This document shows positions 45,567-57,885 of a stretch of DNA of 64,000 nucleotides, piece after piece. The first letter of the stretch is position 1, and every line of letters starts with the position of its first letter. Source of the stretch: Oikopleura dioica (lineage: Eukaryota; Chordata; Appendicularia; Copelata; Oikopleuridae); contig OU015569.1 in NCBI GenBank assembly GCA_907165135.1, forward strand, positions 4,402,001 to 4,466,000, written 5' to 3'. Position numbers and translations under genes: made by a program. The notes below the pieces were generated by a model. That model made no database searches and was not told where the DNA came from. It saw only the letters and a program-made list of their open reading frames with translations.

Positions 45567-48500
45567 ATGAAGCTAGGCTATTTGGTGGCCTCGCTCAACC
45601 TCGTCGACGCACAGAAAAGTCCGATAGTTGGAGAATGGGGAGAATGGTCTCAGTGTGATGCGCCCTGTGGAGTCGGTGAAAGAGTAAGTTTTTTCTGTTT
45701 GAAAAGGGAGCTGGAACAAGGGTATTTTAGCGACGTGAACGAAGATGTCTTATAACGAATTTTCGGCGCTGCAATAAGCAGCCCGGTGGGTTAGTTGAAG
45801 TAGAAGACTGTAATACGGAGGAATGCACAGGGGATCCGTATTGGTCAAATTGGTCGGAAAAGAACAAGTGCTCTGAGACTTGCGGCGGTGGAACTCAGTC
45901 GCGCTTCAGATATTGCATCGGCGGTGAAGCAGGCGATGTTGGTTGCGAAGGAATCTCAGAAGAGGTCACTCCTTGCGCGACAGAGCTTTGTCCAGGCGAT
46001 TTGTGCAAGGACTCGTTTTTCGATGTGGCCATCCTTATTGAAGCGAATACCGCATCACTTTCATACAATCCCCAAATCAAGTCATTTTTGAAGAATTTAA
46101 TCGGAAGTTACAAAGCGATTTCTTCCAATGACGCTAGACTTTGCTTGATGAGGTTTTCTTCTTGGCCAGAGATCTTGAACACCTTTGACGAAATCGAAAG
46201 CTATGGGGATGCAGTGGAAATTATTGATTCAATACCTTTTTATGGAAAAGACGCCGACTTGGCGGCTGCTCTTTTTGCACTCCAAGACGAGTGTTTCGAT
46301 CTTTCAACAGGATGGCGAGGAACAGAATTAAACAACAACGGAGTCGCCAGTCAGACCATCATCATCACTTCATCGAACAGCACAATCAATCAAATTGACA
46401 CCATCAGATTGAAGAAAAAGTCACAGCGTATATTTGCAATTACTCTTGGAGATTCGAGTATAGAAAATGTCGAGCTGCTCGTTTCCGATCCTGTCGAGGA
46501 GAATTACTTCGAAGGCGCTTTTTTAGACGACGTATTGGCTGAAGCGATCGTGCAACGTCAATGCTCAAATGAGCTCTTCCCAGATCAATGTTACAGTAAT
46601 TCCGGAAGAGGGTCATGCGATGGTGAGTGTTTCACGCAGTACAATGGAGTGCGTTGCACCTGTCCCAAAGGCACGTTTTTACTCGAGGATGGAGCCACTT
46701 GTGAAGACATAGACGAGTGCGCCACGGGAACTCATGACTGTCTTGATCATCAGACTTGTTCTAATTCATTCGGCGGCTTTCGATGCGGCACAATCATGCA
46801 CGACTGCCCTGCTGGCTTTCCTTGCTCACATGGATGCGGTGGCGGGGGTGGCATTGGTGGAGCTCTCTCAATATTTGAAATGGAAATCGGTCAAAGTTCT
46901 CCCTGCACTTGTCCTTTTGGAATGGTTCTTGGACCGGACAATTTAACCTGCATGGATCAGGATTCGGTTTGAATTTTCATGCCTGCGATTTAAGGGGGTA
47001 GAAACAGCTTTTTTCGAAAAAGGCGATTTTTGAACAGCGCCCAAGCTCAGCCAACCTTAGATTTTTAAATTCTCTCTTCGATTTAAGTTAGATCTATCTT
47101 AGATCTAAAAGCATCTGTTTTTAAATTTTTTTTTTGTTTAGCCAGTTTAGCGCTATAGAGCGAAACATCAACCCATCTCGTCGAAAATCCCGATTTTCGC
47201 CAATTTTTAAACAAGATTATCTCGAGTCACATGACTAGCCGAGAATTTTCTATATCATTATAAGATAGTTTAACCCTTTTTCTAGGAGCATCTACAACGA
47301 AATTTGTGTGATCATAAAAAATGATAATGTTGAGAGTCCGATTGAAACTTCTGTCTCAAATTTTCAAAATTTTGAATTTGAAACACAATTTTTTTGTGAT
47401 ACCCTTAAGTCATCGTCCTACCTTAATTATTCACGATGATCATTTGATCCAAATGAAACAATCTAATCGGCGTTCAACCCTTTATTTAACGATTTTAGTC
47501 CTCGATAAATTTCGAAAGTCCCAAATTTGCCCCAAAACTCCAATTTTAAATGCAATTTTAAGGACTTTCTAACAAAGTAAGGGGGTAATTTTTGATAGCA
47601 TTTTTATTCTTTATGTCCTAGGCTTTCAGAATTTTAGAAAAAATCTCTCAGTTTCCATCTTTGGCAAAAGCTGTTTCTACCCCCTTAACAATAAAGCCAA
47701 ACAAGTAGATTCTAGATTCTGAATAATATTTGTTTTGAATTAACGACCAAACCCAAAAAAGATTCCGATCTTTCTCTTGGATGAGTGCAAGAATAATAAC
47801 GGAGGATGTTCTCATATTTGCCGAGATCTCGACGATGGTTTTGTATGCGAGTGTCCTGAAGAACTTGGACTATCTGACGACGGCCTAACTTGCGTATCTA
47901 TTTGCTATACGTGTGAAAACGCAGCAGACCTAACAGAGTGTCAACAGACAGAATTATGTCCTTCTTCGACGACTCCATGTGTAACGAAAATAAGCAGCGG
48001 TGAAAATGGAGCAAGCCTGATCTCGAAGGGTTGCGAGAGCACTGAACGCTGCATCAAAGATGGAAGCGACAAGCCTGTTAATTTTTGGACATCTCCGAAA
48101 TGTGAAGGTGACACGTGCGACTGTTGCTGCTATGATAGCTTCTGCAACACCGGAGCCGACTGCGCTGCTGCTAGATCACCTTTTTTAGCCTGCCCTGAAC
48201 GACCTCAATCGGATCTCGTAAGCTTATTGCAAGAAAAAAACTAGACGCACAAGTTAATGACTCTGAATGATTCAATAACTTTTTTGTATTTAAATTTTCG
48301 AGTTTATTATTTGGCACAAATTTTAGAAAGTTTTTGGAATTCCCTTTTTTTGGAGAAAGTTTTTGGAATTCCCTTTTTCGGGAAAAGTTTTTGGAATTCC
48401 CTTTCTGGACTTCTTTTTCGAAGAGGCGCTATCCCTTCTGGGACAATGTTTATTTTATCTGTCCCTGCGCTCAATCGTTCGAGAAATTTGTATTCTCGCC

Positions 48501-51500
48501 TGAAAATTTAATGAAACGTATACTTTTAATTTCAATAGATTTACCTTTAAAATCGCTTGTTTCGGACTCATCCTTCCCTACTTTTGAATTTTCGGGAATG
48601 TTGAATTTTGATAAACAAGGTCGGCATTGGGACCTGTTCTAGAGATTGGCCAAAATTTTTTGAATAACGAAATTTGTCATTCCAATTCATTTATTTCTTT
48701 CAAATTCAACCGAATAAACTGATTCAAGTTTGATGTTTCATGCACTGGAAGTTTTGTCGGAGATGTGTGCTCATATAAATGCGAAGATGGACTCTCTCCA
48801 AACACGCCTGGGCTTCTCAGCTGCTCCATTGATGAGGCCAGGGAATGACATAAATAGAATACGGCAAAATTTTTTTTTTGTTTTTATGGAATTGAATCAT
48901 GTTGACAATACAGGAAATCAAATAGTCATCTCTTCTCAGTCGACTGGTGAAGCAGTTTGGATGGGAGAAGAACCAACTGCATGTAATGATGTTAATGAAT
49001 GTCTTGTCGGAAATGGAAAGTGTCAGCAAAAATGCGTGAATAGACCAAGCGGCTTCAAATGTGAATGCTACGACGATTACGATCCGCAAAGAGACGCAAA
49101 GTACGACCTCGTATTTATTGTAGATCGCAGTGACACAACGCCCGTGGAATACCTCGACGCATACAAAGATTTCATGAGAACGATCGTGATGGATAGACCT
49201 GTTGGTAACGACTTCGTTCGCGTGGCTATTTTATCGTACGCTTCTGATGTCAAATTTGAAGCGACTTTGGAAGAAAATAACTCACTAGATGCGATCTTGA
49301 ACGTAATAGACAGCCTGGAAATCTCTGGAGTCGGTCGCAAAACTGCTAACGCAGTGGAATTTCTTCTTGATCAGGTAGACCGCCAAGGTCGTGAACATAT
49401 TCCCATGGTATCAATTTTACTGACATCTGGCGTCTCGGATGAGGATCGTCTCAAAGTTATCCTCGCTGGATGGCGAGTTCAGGCGGCCACTTGGTGTAAC
49501 GCATATTCTCTTGGCATCGGGCCATACATTAGCGAGGAGGAGATGTTCTTGCTCAGTGGGGACCTTCAGCATTACCAAATTATAAGCTCTCCTGATCTGC
49601 TAAGCGACGTTCCGAATCTTCCACCTCTAGACGAGTATCTCGATATATTCTTTCCAGGGGACTACACTCTCCTTGCTGATGGCATCTCTTGTAACATCGA
49701 TGAATGTGCCTCTGGTCTCCACGGATGCTCTTACCAATGTCAAGACTTTCCTAATGGATACAGATGCCTTTGCCCACCAGGTGCTATTCTAGGCCAGGAT
49801 GGTAAAACCTGCGACGCTGATTACTGTGTTACTGCTGGTTGCGAATATGGATGCGTTTCTCGAAGTGGAACTTTCAATTGCATTTGTCCTCAAGGAAAAC
49901 AGTTGAGTTACGACGGTAAAACGTGCGAAGACCTTGATGAATGCCGACAGTTCAACGGCGGATGCTCGCACGGCTGTCAAAATACTAATCCGAGTTACAA
50001 ATGCACCTGCCCAGAAGGGATGGTTATTTCTCAAGACATGAGGACATGCAAGGTTAATATTTGCCTGCAAAAGAACTGCGAGCAAGGTTGTTCTCCTCAG
50101 GACATGGTTTATTTCTATTCAGCCGTTAAAATCTCTAGTTAGCTCGTCATTTTGCAAATGGAGATTAATGATCGCATATCCAAATCTGCCGACTTTGATT
50201 GTCGGTTTTTGACAATATTTCTTATCTTCAGTCATTTTCGTTTGCGTTCCCGTGTTCTTCATATTCTTCATAGTCTGAGTTCCTGAAGAAAAGTATAGTC
50301 CAACAAAAACAGTGAAATTAAATTTGTATTCACCGAGAAACTTTTTAATCTTCACTCTCCGAAATCAAAACAAATCTTAATTAAAGAAAATGTTTTGAAA
50401 ATACAGTATTTTTTGTTGGACTCTACTTTGTCAACGTGTCGATTATGCTCGCGTTCAGTCGTTTTCTTCGAGGTACTGATTTCCGATATGCGCATAAATT
50501 CATCCTTGTTGCTTCGATTTCTCTTTGAACCAGCCTTCTCCAATTTTGCTTCCGAATTTTCAACAAATTTACTGTAGGATAAGAAAAGGCATCCACAAAA
50601 GATCACAATGGTAAGTGAAGTAAGAAATGATCCAAGTAAAACGTAAACATTATTTGACATAAGGTTGTGGCGGCACTGGTTCAACTTAAAAATTGTGTTT
50701 TATAATGGTCGAAATATTATTTTCATGAAGTAAATGGATCCACTCGGTCAGGCTTTGATAGAAAGCGATAAGAATTGAGCTTTCATTTCTAATTCTCAGG
50801 GATAGACTAAGCTTGATAAGATTTAGAATGCGCTCTACCTTGGTAGTTCTCATAAGTAAACCAGAAATAGGACGGTGAATGCCGTTGTTATCCAGGATAC
50901 TACTTGGCCAGCGATGGGCGAACATGCGAAAAATTCAACCGGTGCCATCTTGACAATGGAGGCTGCGAGTTCAACTGCGTTGCTGATGCCAATTTCGATT
51001 ACCATTGCGAGTGCCCTGAAGGACTGAACCTTCGGCCCGACAGAAAAACATGCGGCGTGGCCTGCTACTCGTGCAGTTGGGCCGAGTCCGAAGACGAGTG
51101 CAATCAGAACGGGCAAATCACGTGTCCTGCTGGAGATAATGCTTGTCAAGTTGAGCTTCGTCGAATAAATGGCGTGCAGTACATAAGCAAAGGATGCAAA
51201 CAGCCTGAAGCGTGTCTGTCAAATTACGCGCAAAACTGGGCAGAGAGAGGCAACGGAATCACCCAGTGCAATCAACAGGAAGATTCAACATGCCATTATT
51301 GCTGTTTCTCGCATTTGTGTAACGCAGGATTCGACTTCTCATTGGACATGTATTTCTTACCGATGTGTCCGATTAACTTTCCGTTAATCGGCTTTGAAGT
51401 ATTTGGAGGAAACGAAAACGGTGTAAAGATTGGTGGGAGCGTACGACAAGATTGCCCAGATGGAACATTTTCATCCAGCGGATCACAAGCTATGTGCAAT

Positions 51501-54500
51501 TGGGCTTTTGATCAGAGCACAACTCAAGTAAGCGCTTTCTGGTCCTCAAAGGTTTCTAACGACGGTCAATGCGAGGATGTAGACGAATGCGAAAATAACC
51601 CATGCTCTCAAAACTGCCTGAATCTTTACGGAAACTATCGGTGTTACTGCCAACGTGATCGAGAGCAGAGCTGCTCCAAGAACAATCTCGCTATTTTGTT
51701 CGTCATGCAAGGCACTTCTGACGGATTTGGATGGTTTAAGGACTTTGCAAAACAAATGATCGAGCCACTTATTTTCCCTGAGGCTCGGATCGGTGTTATT
51801 TCATATGGAGAAGAATCTATAGTAAATGTACCTCTCGAAAGCGGACAAACTACAAATTCGGTACTAAGTAAGCTTCGTGGCGCGCCTGCAATCAGGGATG
51901 GGTCAAATAAAATAAGTATCGTGAATCGATTAAGTATGATTTTTATTTTATCATATTTTCTGACCAAATATAGTGGCGCTGAAAATAATCTTGGCTCAGC
52001 AGTTGACTTTGCTGCATCTTACTTGAACGGACGAAATTTGCCCGGCTCATACACAAAAAGAATAATCATTCTTCTTGATGGAAAATCCACAGATGAAATA
52101 ATTTCTGATCGACTTAAATCCGAAGCAGACTCGATTTTTGTTATTGGAACATCAAATAGCTCAAACAAGGAGCTCCAATCGTTGACTGAAAACGTCGTCC
52201 TGATGAATGACTACATAGAACTCAGGAATGCGCTTACAAAATTCGACTTTGCTATTTTCAATGATTATTCAACGTAACATTGACAATGCTTAGGGCCGAC
52301 GCGCAAAAAATCAACCCCAAGAAAGCATCAACGGAGAGAGCTGAAACTTCGGGATATAATGTAGTTCGACCCAACTAAAAAATTGCTATTGAAAATTTTT
52401 CGGTCTGGTCACGTGGTCACGTGATACAGGCCTCCGAAAAGCTAAAAGCTTGACGACCTTGAACGCCTGATCAAGGTCGATCAGCTCATACCTCAGAAGA
52501 AAGAACTCAAAAGTTATTCTTATAGAGTAAATAAAATTTTTGGTGGCGCAATCACGTGAGGCGGTAGAAGGGAAAAAAGCTCCAAAAAACGGGTAAAAAT
52601 ATGGAAAAATCAAGCTTTCATGGGTTCATTTAGTCAAAATTGGTGTCAAAAACAGCTGTTTTGGACGTTTCAACGAGCTCTTCTGCGTCACGTGATTGCA
52701 CCACCAAAAATATTATTAGCTCTATCAGAATAACTTTTTGAGCTCTTTCTTCTGAAGTATGAGCTGATCGACCTTGATCAGGCGTTCAAGGTCGTCAAGC
52801 TTTTTTAGGTTTTGGGTCGAACTACATTATGTCCCGAAGTTTCAGCTCTCTACGTTGATGCTTTCTTGGGGTTGATTTTTTGCGCGTCGGCCCTAACAAT
52901 GCTGAATAATATAACTTTTATGTAAAAAACATCTGTGAACGCAAATAAGCTCGATCATATCAGATGAGTTACTAGAGGGCGTTTGCGATGGGTCGAGTTC
53001 ATACAAGTCCTACGGCAGCATTTGCGAAAAGGATGAGTGCGCTGAGAATAATGGTGGATGTCAACATCACTGCCACAATACTCACGGGTCGTATCACTGC
53101 TCCTGCACGAACGGGCGCGTTCTTGCCTCAGATGGCAGAAATTGTGTTGAAGACTACTGTCGAAATAATAACTGCAGCCATCAGTGCGAAAACAAGGTTG
53201 AGGGCGCGCAGTGCATTTGTCCGGAGTCGATGAAGATTGGGAATGATGGTCGAACATGTGTCGATATTGATGAATGTGAAGTTAACAACGGCGGATGTGA
53301 GTCTGTCTGCGTGAATACTGACCCATGGTATCAGTGTGCTTGCCCAGGAAACAGTTGAATTTTAACACAAATATTTCTTAATCTTTTTAGAGTAGATTAT
53401 GTTCTCACTAAATAGTAATTTTAAAAAAAACTTCTAAAAAGGTGCTCTCCTTGCTCAAGACCAACGTTCATGCGTTCCTGATCCATGCGAAGGTGTGACC
53501 TGCAACGTTCCGGACCAAATTTGCTACGGAAACCATGATGGCACATACCAATGTCGCTGCGCTGATGGATACCGACATAATGCGTTCCTCGGAATCTGTG
53601 AAGACATAGACGAATGCCTTTACGGAAACTATTGCCAATACGGTTGTGAGAACCTGGAAGGTGGCTACCGATGTACGTGTCCTGAAGGCAAAGTCCTTCG
53701 CGATGATGGACGAACCTGTGGAATCGTTTGTTACAGTTCAGGGTTCGAATATAGTTGTTAAGAGCACTATCATAGAGCAATTAACGAAAAAACTTTGAAT
53801 AAAACTGCTCAGTGTCAAATTAAGAACTCAACTAAAGTTGCATAAACGCAGCGACAAACGAAGAGTGCAACCGTCACAGTGAAGTGTGCACGCCTGAGGC
53901 AGATTCTTGTCAAAATGAAATTCGCATTCATTCTGGCGTTAAACGAATCACGAAGCGTTGCAAGCAAGGGCTTGCCTGTCAGAACAATTACCGCCAAAAT
54001 CCGCCAAGCTATCTTCTGGACTACTACACTCAGCCGCAGAATCAACATCAATGCAATGGCGGAACTGCTAATAACGTATGCCGATGCTGTTGCCAAGGAA
54101 ATCACTGTAATTGGGCAGAAAAACCATGTACAGGAAGATACGACTGTGGCGCGGTAAGTGAACTCTTGATTATCCAAATATTGCTTCCTAAAACATTCGC
54201 AGCCAAAGTACTCATTAAATATTTCTGAATACATTACAGTAATTAAGGTTTTTCGTCACTCTTCTTATTACAACAAAATAGCATATCGTCATCAGTAAAA
54301 ATTGTTCAATACAGCTCATAAATTTCTTCTTCTGGGGCGGTAGGGTCTTCTGGATCTTCTGTATCCTCGTCCTTCAGTTCTTGAAGATAGTCAAACTTTG
54401 GGTAGTAAATGTACTTCTGTCCATAAAACTCCATTTCGACGTAATCAAAGTCCAGAAATGCTTCAAATGGCGTATCGGTTTCGTATTCGTACAGATCGAA

Positions 54501-57500
54501 TTGAGCTATCAAAACTAATAATACTAAAAAATCATAAAGGACTTACTGTTATCTTGAGCACATTCATCACAAGAGCTGATAGCAAAAAATGCAAAGAGTT
54601 GCAGAGCAAAAAGCTTCATTTTTTAATGACTTGACAGTGATATTTTTATTTATCGCTGGAAAGGATCTAGAATCTAGAAAAGTTTCATTTCAAATACGGC
54701 GTTTGATTTCAATTAAAATTCTGCTGCGAAAAAAAGATGCTAGACACGTCAAAGAACTTGTCATCAGTACTTTAATCAGTACCTGCCGATCGACCAATCC
54801 TTTTGGATAGAGATGCCTAATCGTTTTGGATAGAGACACTTAAATTAATGTCGAAAATGTGACGTTCATCAAAAATTTAGGCGGACTTCGACGAACTGGT
54901 TTTCCTCGTTGATGGATCTAAAAACATAAAACTTCATGCTTTTAACGAAATTGCTGCTAGTATCGCATCCATTAGCGAGCATTTTGAAGATTCGTCCGTG
55001 GAGATTTCGACAGTGCTATTCAGCGCAAATGGAACAAATTTGGTTGAAAAACTAACTGAAGATGTTTTTAACGGAGATCTGAACGGATCGACTCAGATGT
55101 CTGTTGACTTTATCAATAGCGATCTTACCAGGTTTGCAAAAATCTCCTTCTCTATTATCACAAATAAATTCAGTAATGCGAAAATAGTCTTGATAACGAA
55201 TTCTCCCGGAGAAGTTATCATTCCAGACGGCTTTTCCGCTCGTGAAATTTATGTAGTCGGCGTCGGCAACGTTGAGCATGACACGCTTAGCTTGATTGCC
55301 AGTGGCAACGTTGATAACGTTTACCGACTGGGCACAGCTTCCGAACTCGACCAGATCGTCAATGATTTGGAATCAAAAGTGTGTCGCGCTCCCGATTTCT
55401 GCGAGCTCGCGGAGTGCTCACATACGTGTTACAGTGATGCAGAGCGAGCCTACTGCACATGCCCGGATGAACTAATTCTGGACACAGATTTCAAGACTTG
55501 CGTCTCGTCAACAATGTCGATCGGAGCTAACTTGTGTTCGATCAACAACGGCGGATGTCAGCACAGGTTGGAGTCGGCATACAAGACGATTTTTAGAAAA
55601 ATTAAGGTGCATTTTTGACGGACCCGGTCACCATTGTGAATGCGAGCCCGGCTATCGACTGGATGATAATTATAGAGGTTGTCATGATGTCAACGAGTGC
55701 ATGATCAATAATGGGGACTGCTCTGATCGGTGTATTAACACTCCAGGAGCACATCAATGTATTTGCTCTAATTGGGCAGAAGAAAAACTGTCAGGCACTG
55801 GTTACTCGAAAGTTTTACGAATATATTTTTAGTAAAAATTTGCACAAAACTTTTTTGATAGACCATCGATTCAATTAATTATTTAGTATTAAATGCTTAC
55901 GAAGAGAGCATTTTTGCGATAAAAGTCAATAATTAAGAGAGTAACCTTAAACTTTGATGACGGACGAACCTGTGTCCCCATTTGCGACCGAGGGTTTTCG
56001 TATTATGGGCATGCTTGTTGGAGAATTCAGGGAACATTCGACTTTTTCGACGCGAGGGAGTCATGCAGCTCTGTGGGTGCGCATTTGGCCATTCTCAAGG
56101 ATCAAAATCACCTTCGAGCTGTCGTCGATCATATCAAGGTATCGTTACTGGAAAGACATCAAATAACCCAATTTCATTCAGTCTTGGGAGGAAGAAAATG
56201 AAAGTCTTGTCGGTGCCAAATACTGGGTCGGTCTATTCCGAAGTTCTGATCGCATTCCATTTATTCCGCCAGGTAAGTCAAGCGCAGTATTGGACTCATG
56301 AAAGAATAATCGATTATCTATCATCTTCTATGATTTTCCATGAATACTATCATTAGTCCAATTAGCCAAGGACTCTAATCTAATGCCTCGCGTTTAGGTA
56401 ACTGGACTTGGATTACTGGGTTGAACGACGAAAGCTTCCAAAATTTGCAGTTAGATTTGGACGACGCTCTGAACAATACAGATGGAGATTGGGCAAACGC
56501 AGTTTTCCAGAATTTTATCTGGGGTAGCGAAGATCCCATCAAAGTTCAGCGTGAGTATCTGTTGTTAAATTCCCAAATTTGTCAATAATTAGCACAAAAG
56601 AAGGCAAATGAGGACAGACGTCCAGAATTAGATTTGAGACTTCTTTAATCTTGGATGGCGTTTACCGTTCTCCGCTGATCAATTATGCGCTCTTTGTTAA
56701 ATTCGACAATATTTTTATTCGACTATCTATAATTACTTCATTTAACTTTCAGTCGACTGTATGGAGCATATTAAACACACAAAAGCGTACCGACCAACTT
56801 ACACCGCAGAGGACAATGTCTTGGCAGCTAGTATTGATCAAGTTTACGACAAGTTTGGCGGCAGGCGAAACTACATTGATGATCGTTATCCGTCACGCTC
56901 AAGGTATCACAACTGGCTATATTTCGCCGTTAATGCGTAAACTAAACTAACCTAGATGTTTGTTCTCTGACGACTTTTCAACGAAAATTTAGACGTGATT
57001 TAACATATGGTAATCCATGTGGAGCTCCACGAACTGCTTGCGGCTCGGCCTATTCCTACAATGGAAAGGCAACTCTCTCAGGTTTGTTGATCATAAGCAT
57101 TGATCTAAATTAACCCTAATTAAAACATAGTTTCCTTTATATACACCCTTCATTTTTAATGAACATAAGAGCTTGCAATTTATGCACCTCCTTTTGATCT
57201 GATGAAACTGAACACTCAGCTCTTACTTTTAATATTTAAACTGTTCTACTTTGGTGCGTCACGAAACTTATGTATCTTATCAGAATCAGATTAAAACTGT
57301 CCAGTTGTGACTCCTTCTATCAATGAACTTTAGCCGAGCCTTGCTGGAAGCCACTGAACTACATCTGCCAAAAGACTCTTTCTGAGTCCTTCCTTCAGTA
57401 CCAAAATGTCTGGGACAGCGGCGCAATCGTCAATCTTTACATGAGCAGCGACAGCAATCAAGTCACGCTCACCTTCCCTGTCCCAGTTAAACTTGTAAGT

Positions 57501-57885
57501 TGAAACAATGAATTTATCATCACCATTTACACTAAAAAAGGTGTCATAAATTCATGAATCAAAAGAAAGGGTGCTATAAAACGGAATAAGTTTGTTAACC
57601 GCTACTTGAATATTGAGTTGATTGGGCAGACGTATCCTCTTCTAAATAACTTTTGGATTAATTAAGAATGTATGGCATGGTTTTTCATCTGAATCTAATT
57701 TCGCCACGACACATGTATTAACACAGCGAGTTAATGGCAATCACTACGAGAAGCATTCCGGTAAAGGCATATTGTCGTTTGCGATGGAGCTGGTCACTGA
57801 CAGGAAATGGGGCAAAAGAAATATGATATTGACAATGTCCTTAGAATTAGGGAAAAGAAGAAAAAATATTCCGTCTTTTTTATAA
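45567..57885 (+). CDS. Giant secreted mosaic protein: TSP1-[vWA-EGF-LU]-repeats-CTLD
   Basis: ATG at 45567 with signal peptide (MKLGYLVASLNLVDAQ). Order: two thrombospondin-1 repeats (WGEWSQCDAPCGVGER; WSNWSEKNKCSETCGGG), vWA1, EGF and Cys-rich segment, EGF, LU1; CCP-like, EGF, vWA2, about five EGFs, LU2; CCP-like, EGF, vWA3, about six EGFs, LU3; vWA4, three EGFs; C-type lectin-like domain to about 57,390; a short C-terminal part and probable stop at 57883-57885. LU (Ly6/uPAR) modules are recognised by CYxC starts and CCxxxxCN ends. Many EGFs carry DxDEC calcium-binding starts. Introns contain two transposable elements, a 28-bp tandem repeat and a nested antisense gene. Product is extracellular; ligands unknown. 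The last exon is less certain than the rest. Confidence 0.75.
45627..46000 (+). other. Two thrombospondin type 1 repeats
   Basis: WGEWSQCDAPCGVGER then, after one intron, RRRCNKQ... and the second repeat WSNWSEKNKCSETCGGGTQS. W-x-x-W and CSxTCGxG signatures are present. Confidence 0.75.
46010..48180 (+). other. Repeat block A: vWA1, EGF, LU1
   Basis: vWA1 starts FFDVAILIEANTASLS and has lost the D-x-S-x-S metal site. Then EGF (DIDECATGTHDC), a Gly-rich Cys segment, and after a long intron EGF (DECKNNNGGCSHIC) and LU1 (CYTCENAADLTEC ... CDCCCYDSFCN). Confidence 0.7.
46994..47684. mobile_element. 691-bp TTAA-flanked inverted-repeat element (piggyBac-like, nonautonomous)
   Basis: Perfect 19-bp terminal inverted repeats, GGGGGTAGAAACAGCTTTT at 46994-47012 and its complement at 47666-47684, flanked on both sides by TTAA (46990-46993 and 47685-47688), the piggyBac target duplication. 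No transposase frame. It sits in an intron of the second mosaic gene between two EGF exons. Confidence 0.8.
48328..48408 (+). repeat. Three tandem copies of a about 28-bp unit
   Basis: AGTTTTTGGAATTCCCTTT recurs three times with G/A- or T-rich filler in an intron of the second mosaic gene. Confidence 0.75.
48735..51335 (+). other. Repeat block B: CCP-like, EGF, vWA2, EGFs, LU2
   Basis: CCP-like segment (VSCTGSFVGDVCSYKCEDG ... WMGEEPTAC), EGF (DVNECLVGNGKCQQKC), vWA2 (LVFIVDRSDTTPV, a partly kept metal site), EGF run (NIDECASGLHGCSYQC; DLDECRQFNGGCSHGC), and LU2 (CYSCSWAESEDEC ... CHYCCFSHLCN). Confidence 0.7.
51345..54153 (+). other. Repeat block C: CCP-like, EGF, vWA3, EGFs, LU3
   Basis: CCP-like segment (GGSVRQDCPDGTFSSSGS), EGF (DVDECENNPCSQNC), vWA3 (LAILFVMQGTSDGFG, metal site lost), EGF run interrupted by a transposable element in the intron, and LU3 ending CRCCCQGNHCNWAE. 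The second cysteine expected at the start of LU3 is not visible in the splice form I favour. Confidence 0.65.
52291..52895. mobile_element. 605-bp long-inverted-repeat element (hAT-like, 8-bp TSD)
   Basis: Ends TAGGGCCGACGCGC; the two arms are inverted copies over most of their length (roughly 270 nt each, the left arm with about 65 extra bases), so the element is nearly a full fold-back. Flanked by a perfect 8-bp duplication ACAATGCT (52283-52290 and 52896-52903). TAGGG ends plus 8-bp duplications fit hAT. No transposase. Located in an intron between vWA3 and the following EGF exons. Confidence 0.85.
54306..54619 (-). CDS. Nested small secreted acidic, Tyr-rich protein (90 aa)
   Basis: Complete two-exon gene on the minus strand, exons 54547-54619 and 54306-54505 with a 41-nt GT-AG intron, lying wholly inside an intron (about 54154-54880) of the second mosaic gene on the other strand. 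Signal peptide MKLFALQLFAFFAISSC, then a short DECAQDN segment. The mature part is acidic and aromatic (FYGQKYIYYPKFDYLQE; EDTEDPEDPTAPEEE). The two Cys in CDEC are near the cleavage site. Secreted; function unknown; acidic Tyr-rich proteins are common in mineral- or matrix-associated sets, but this is only inference. Confidence 0.6.
54881..57494 (+). other. Repeat block D: vWA4, EGFs, C-type lectin-like domain
   Basis: vWA4 (LVFLVDGSKNIKL, partial metal site), EGFs (CELAECSHTC; DVNECMINNGDCSDRC), then the CTLD starting GFSYYGHACWRI, with ESCSSVGAHLAILKD, YWVGLFRSSD, WTWITG and the closing CWKPLNYICQK. The CTLD is long and split by five introns; all junctions checked keep frame. No EPN/QPD calcium-sugar motif is obvious. 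Confidence 0.65.
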
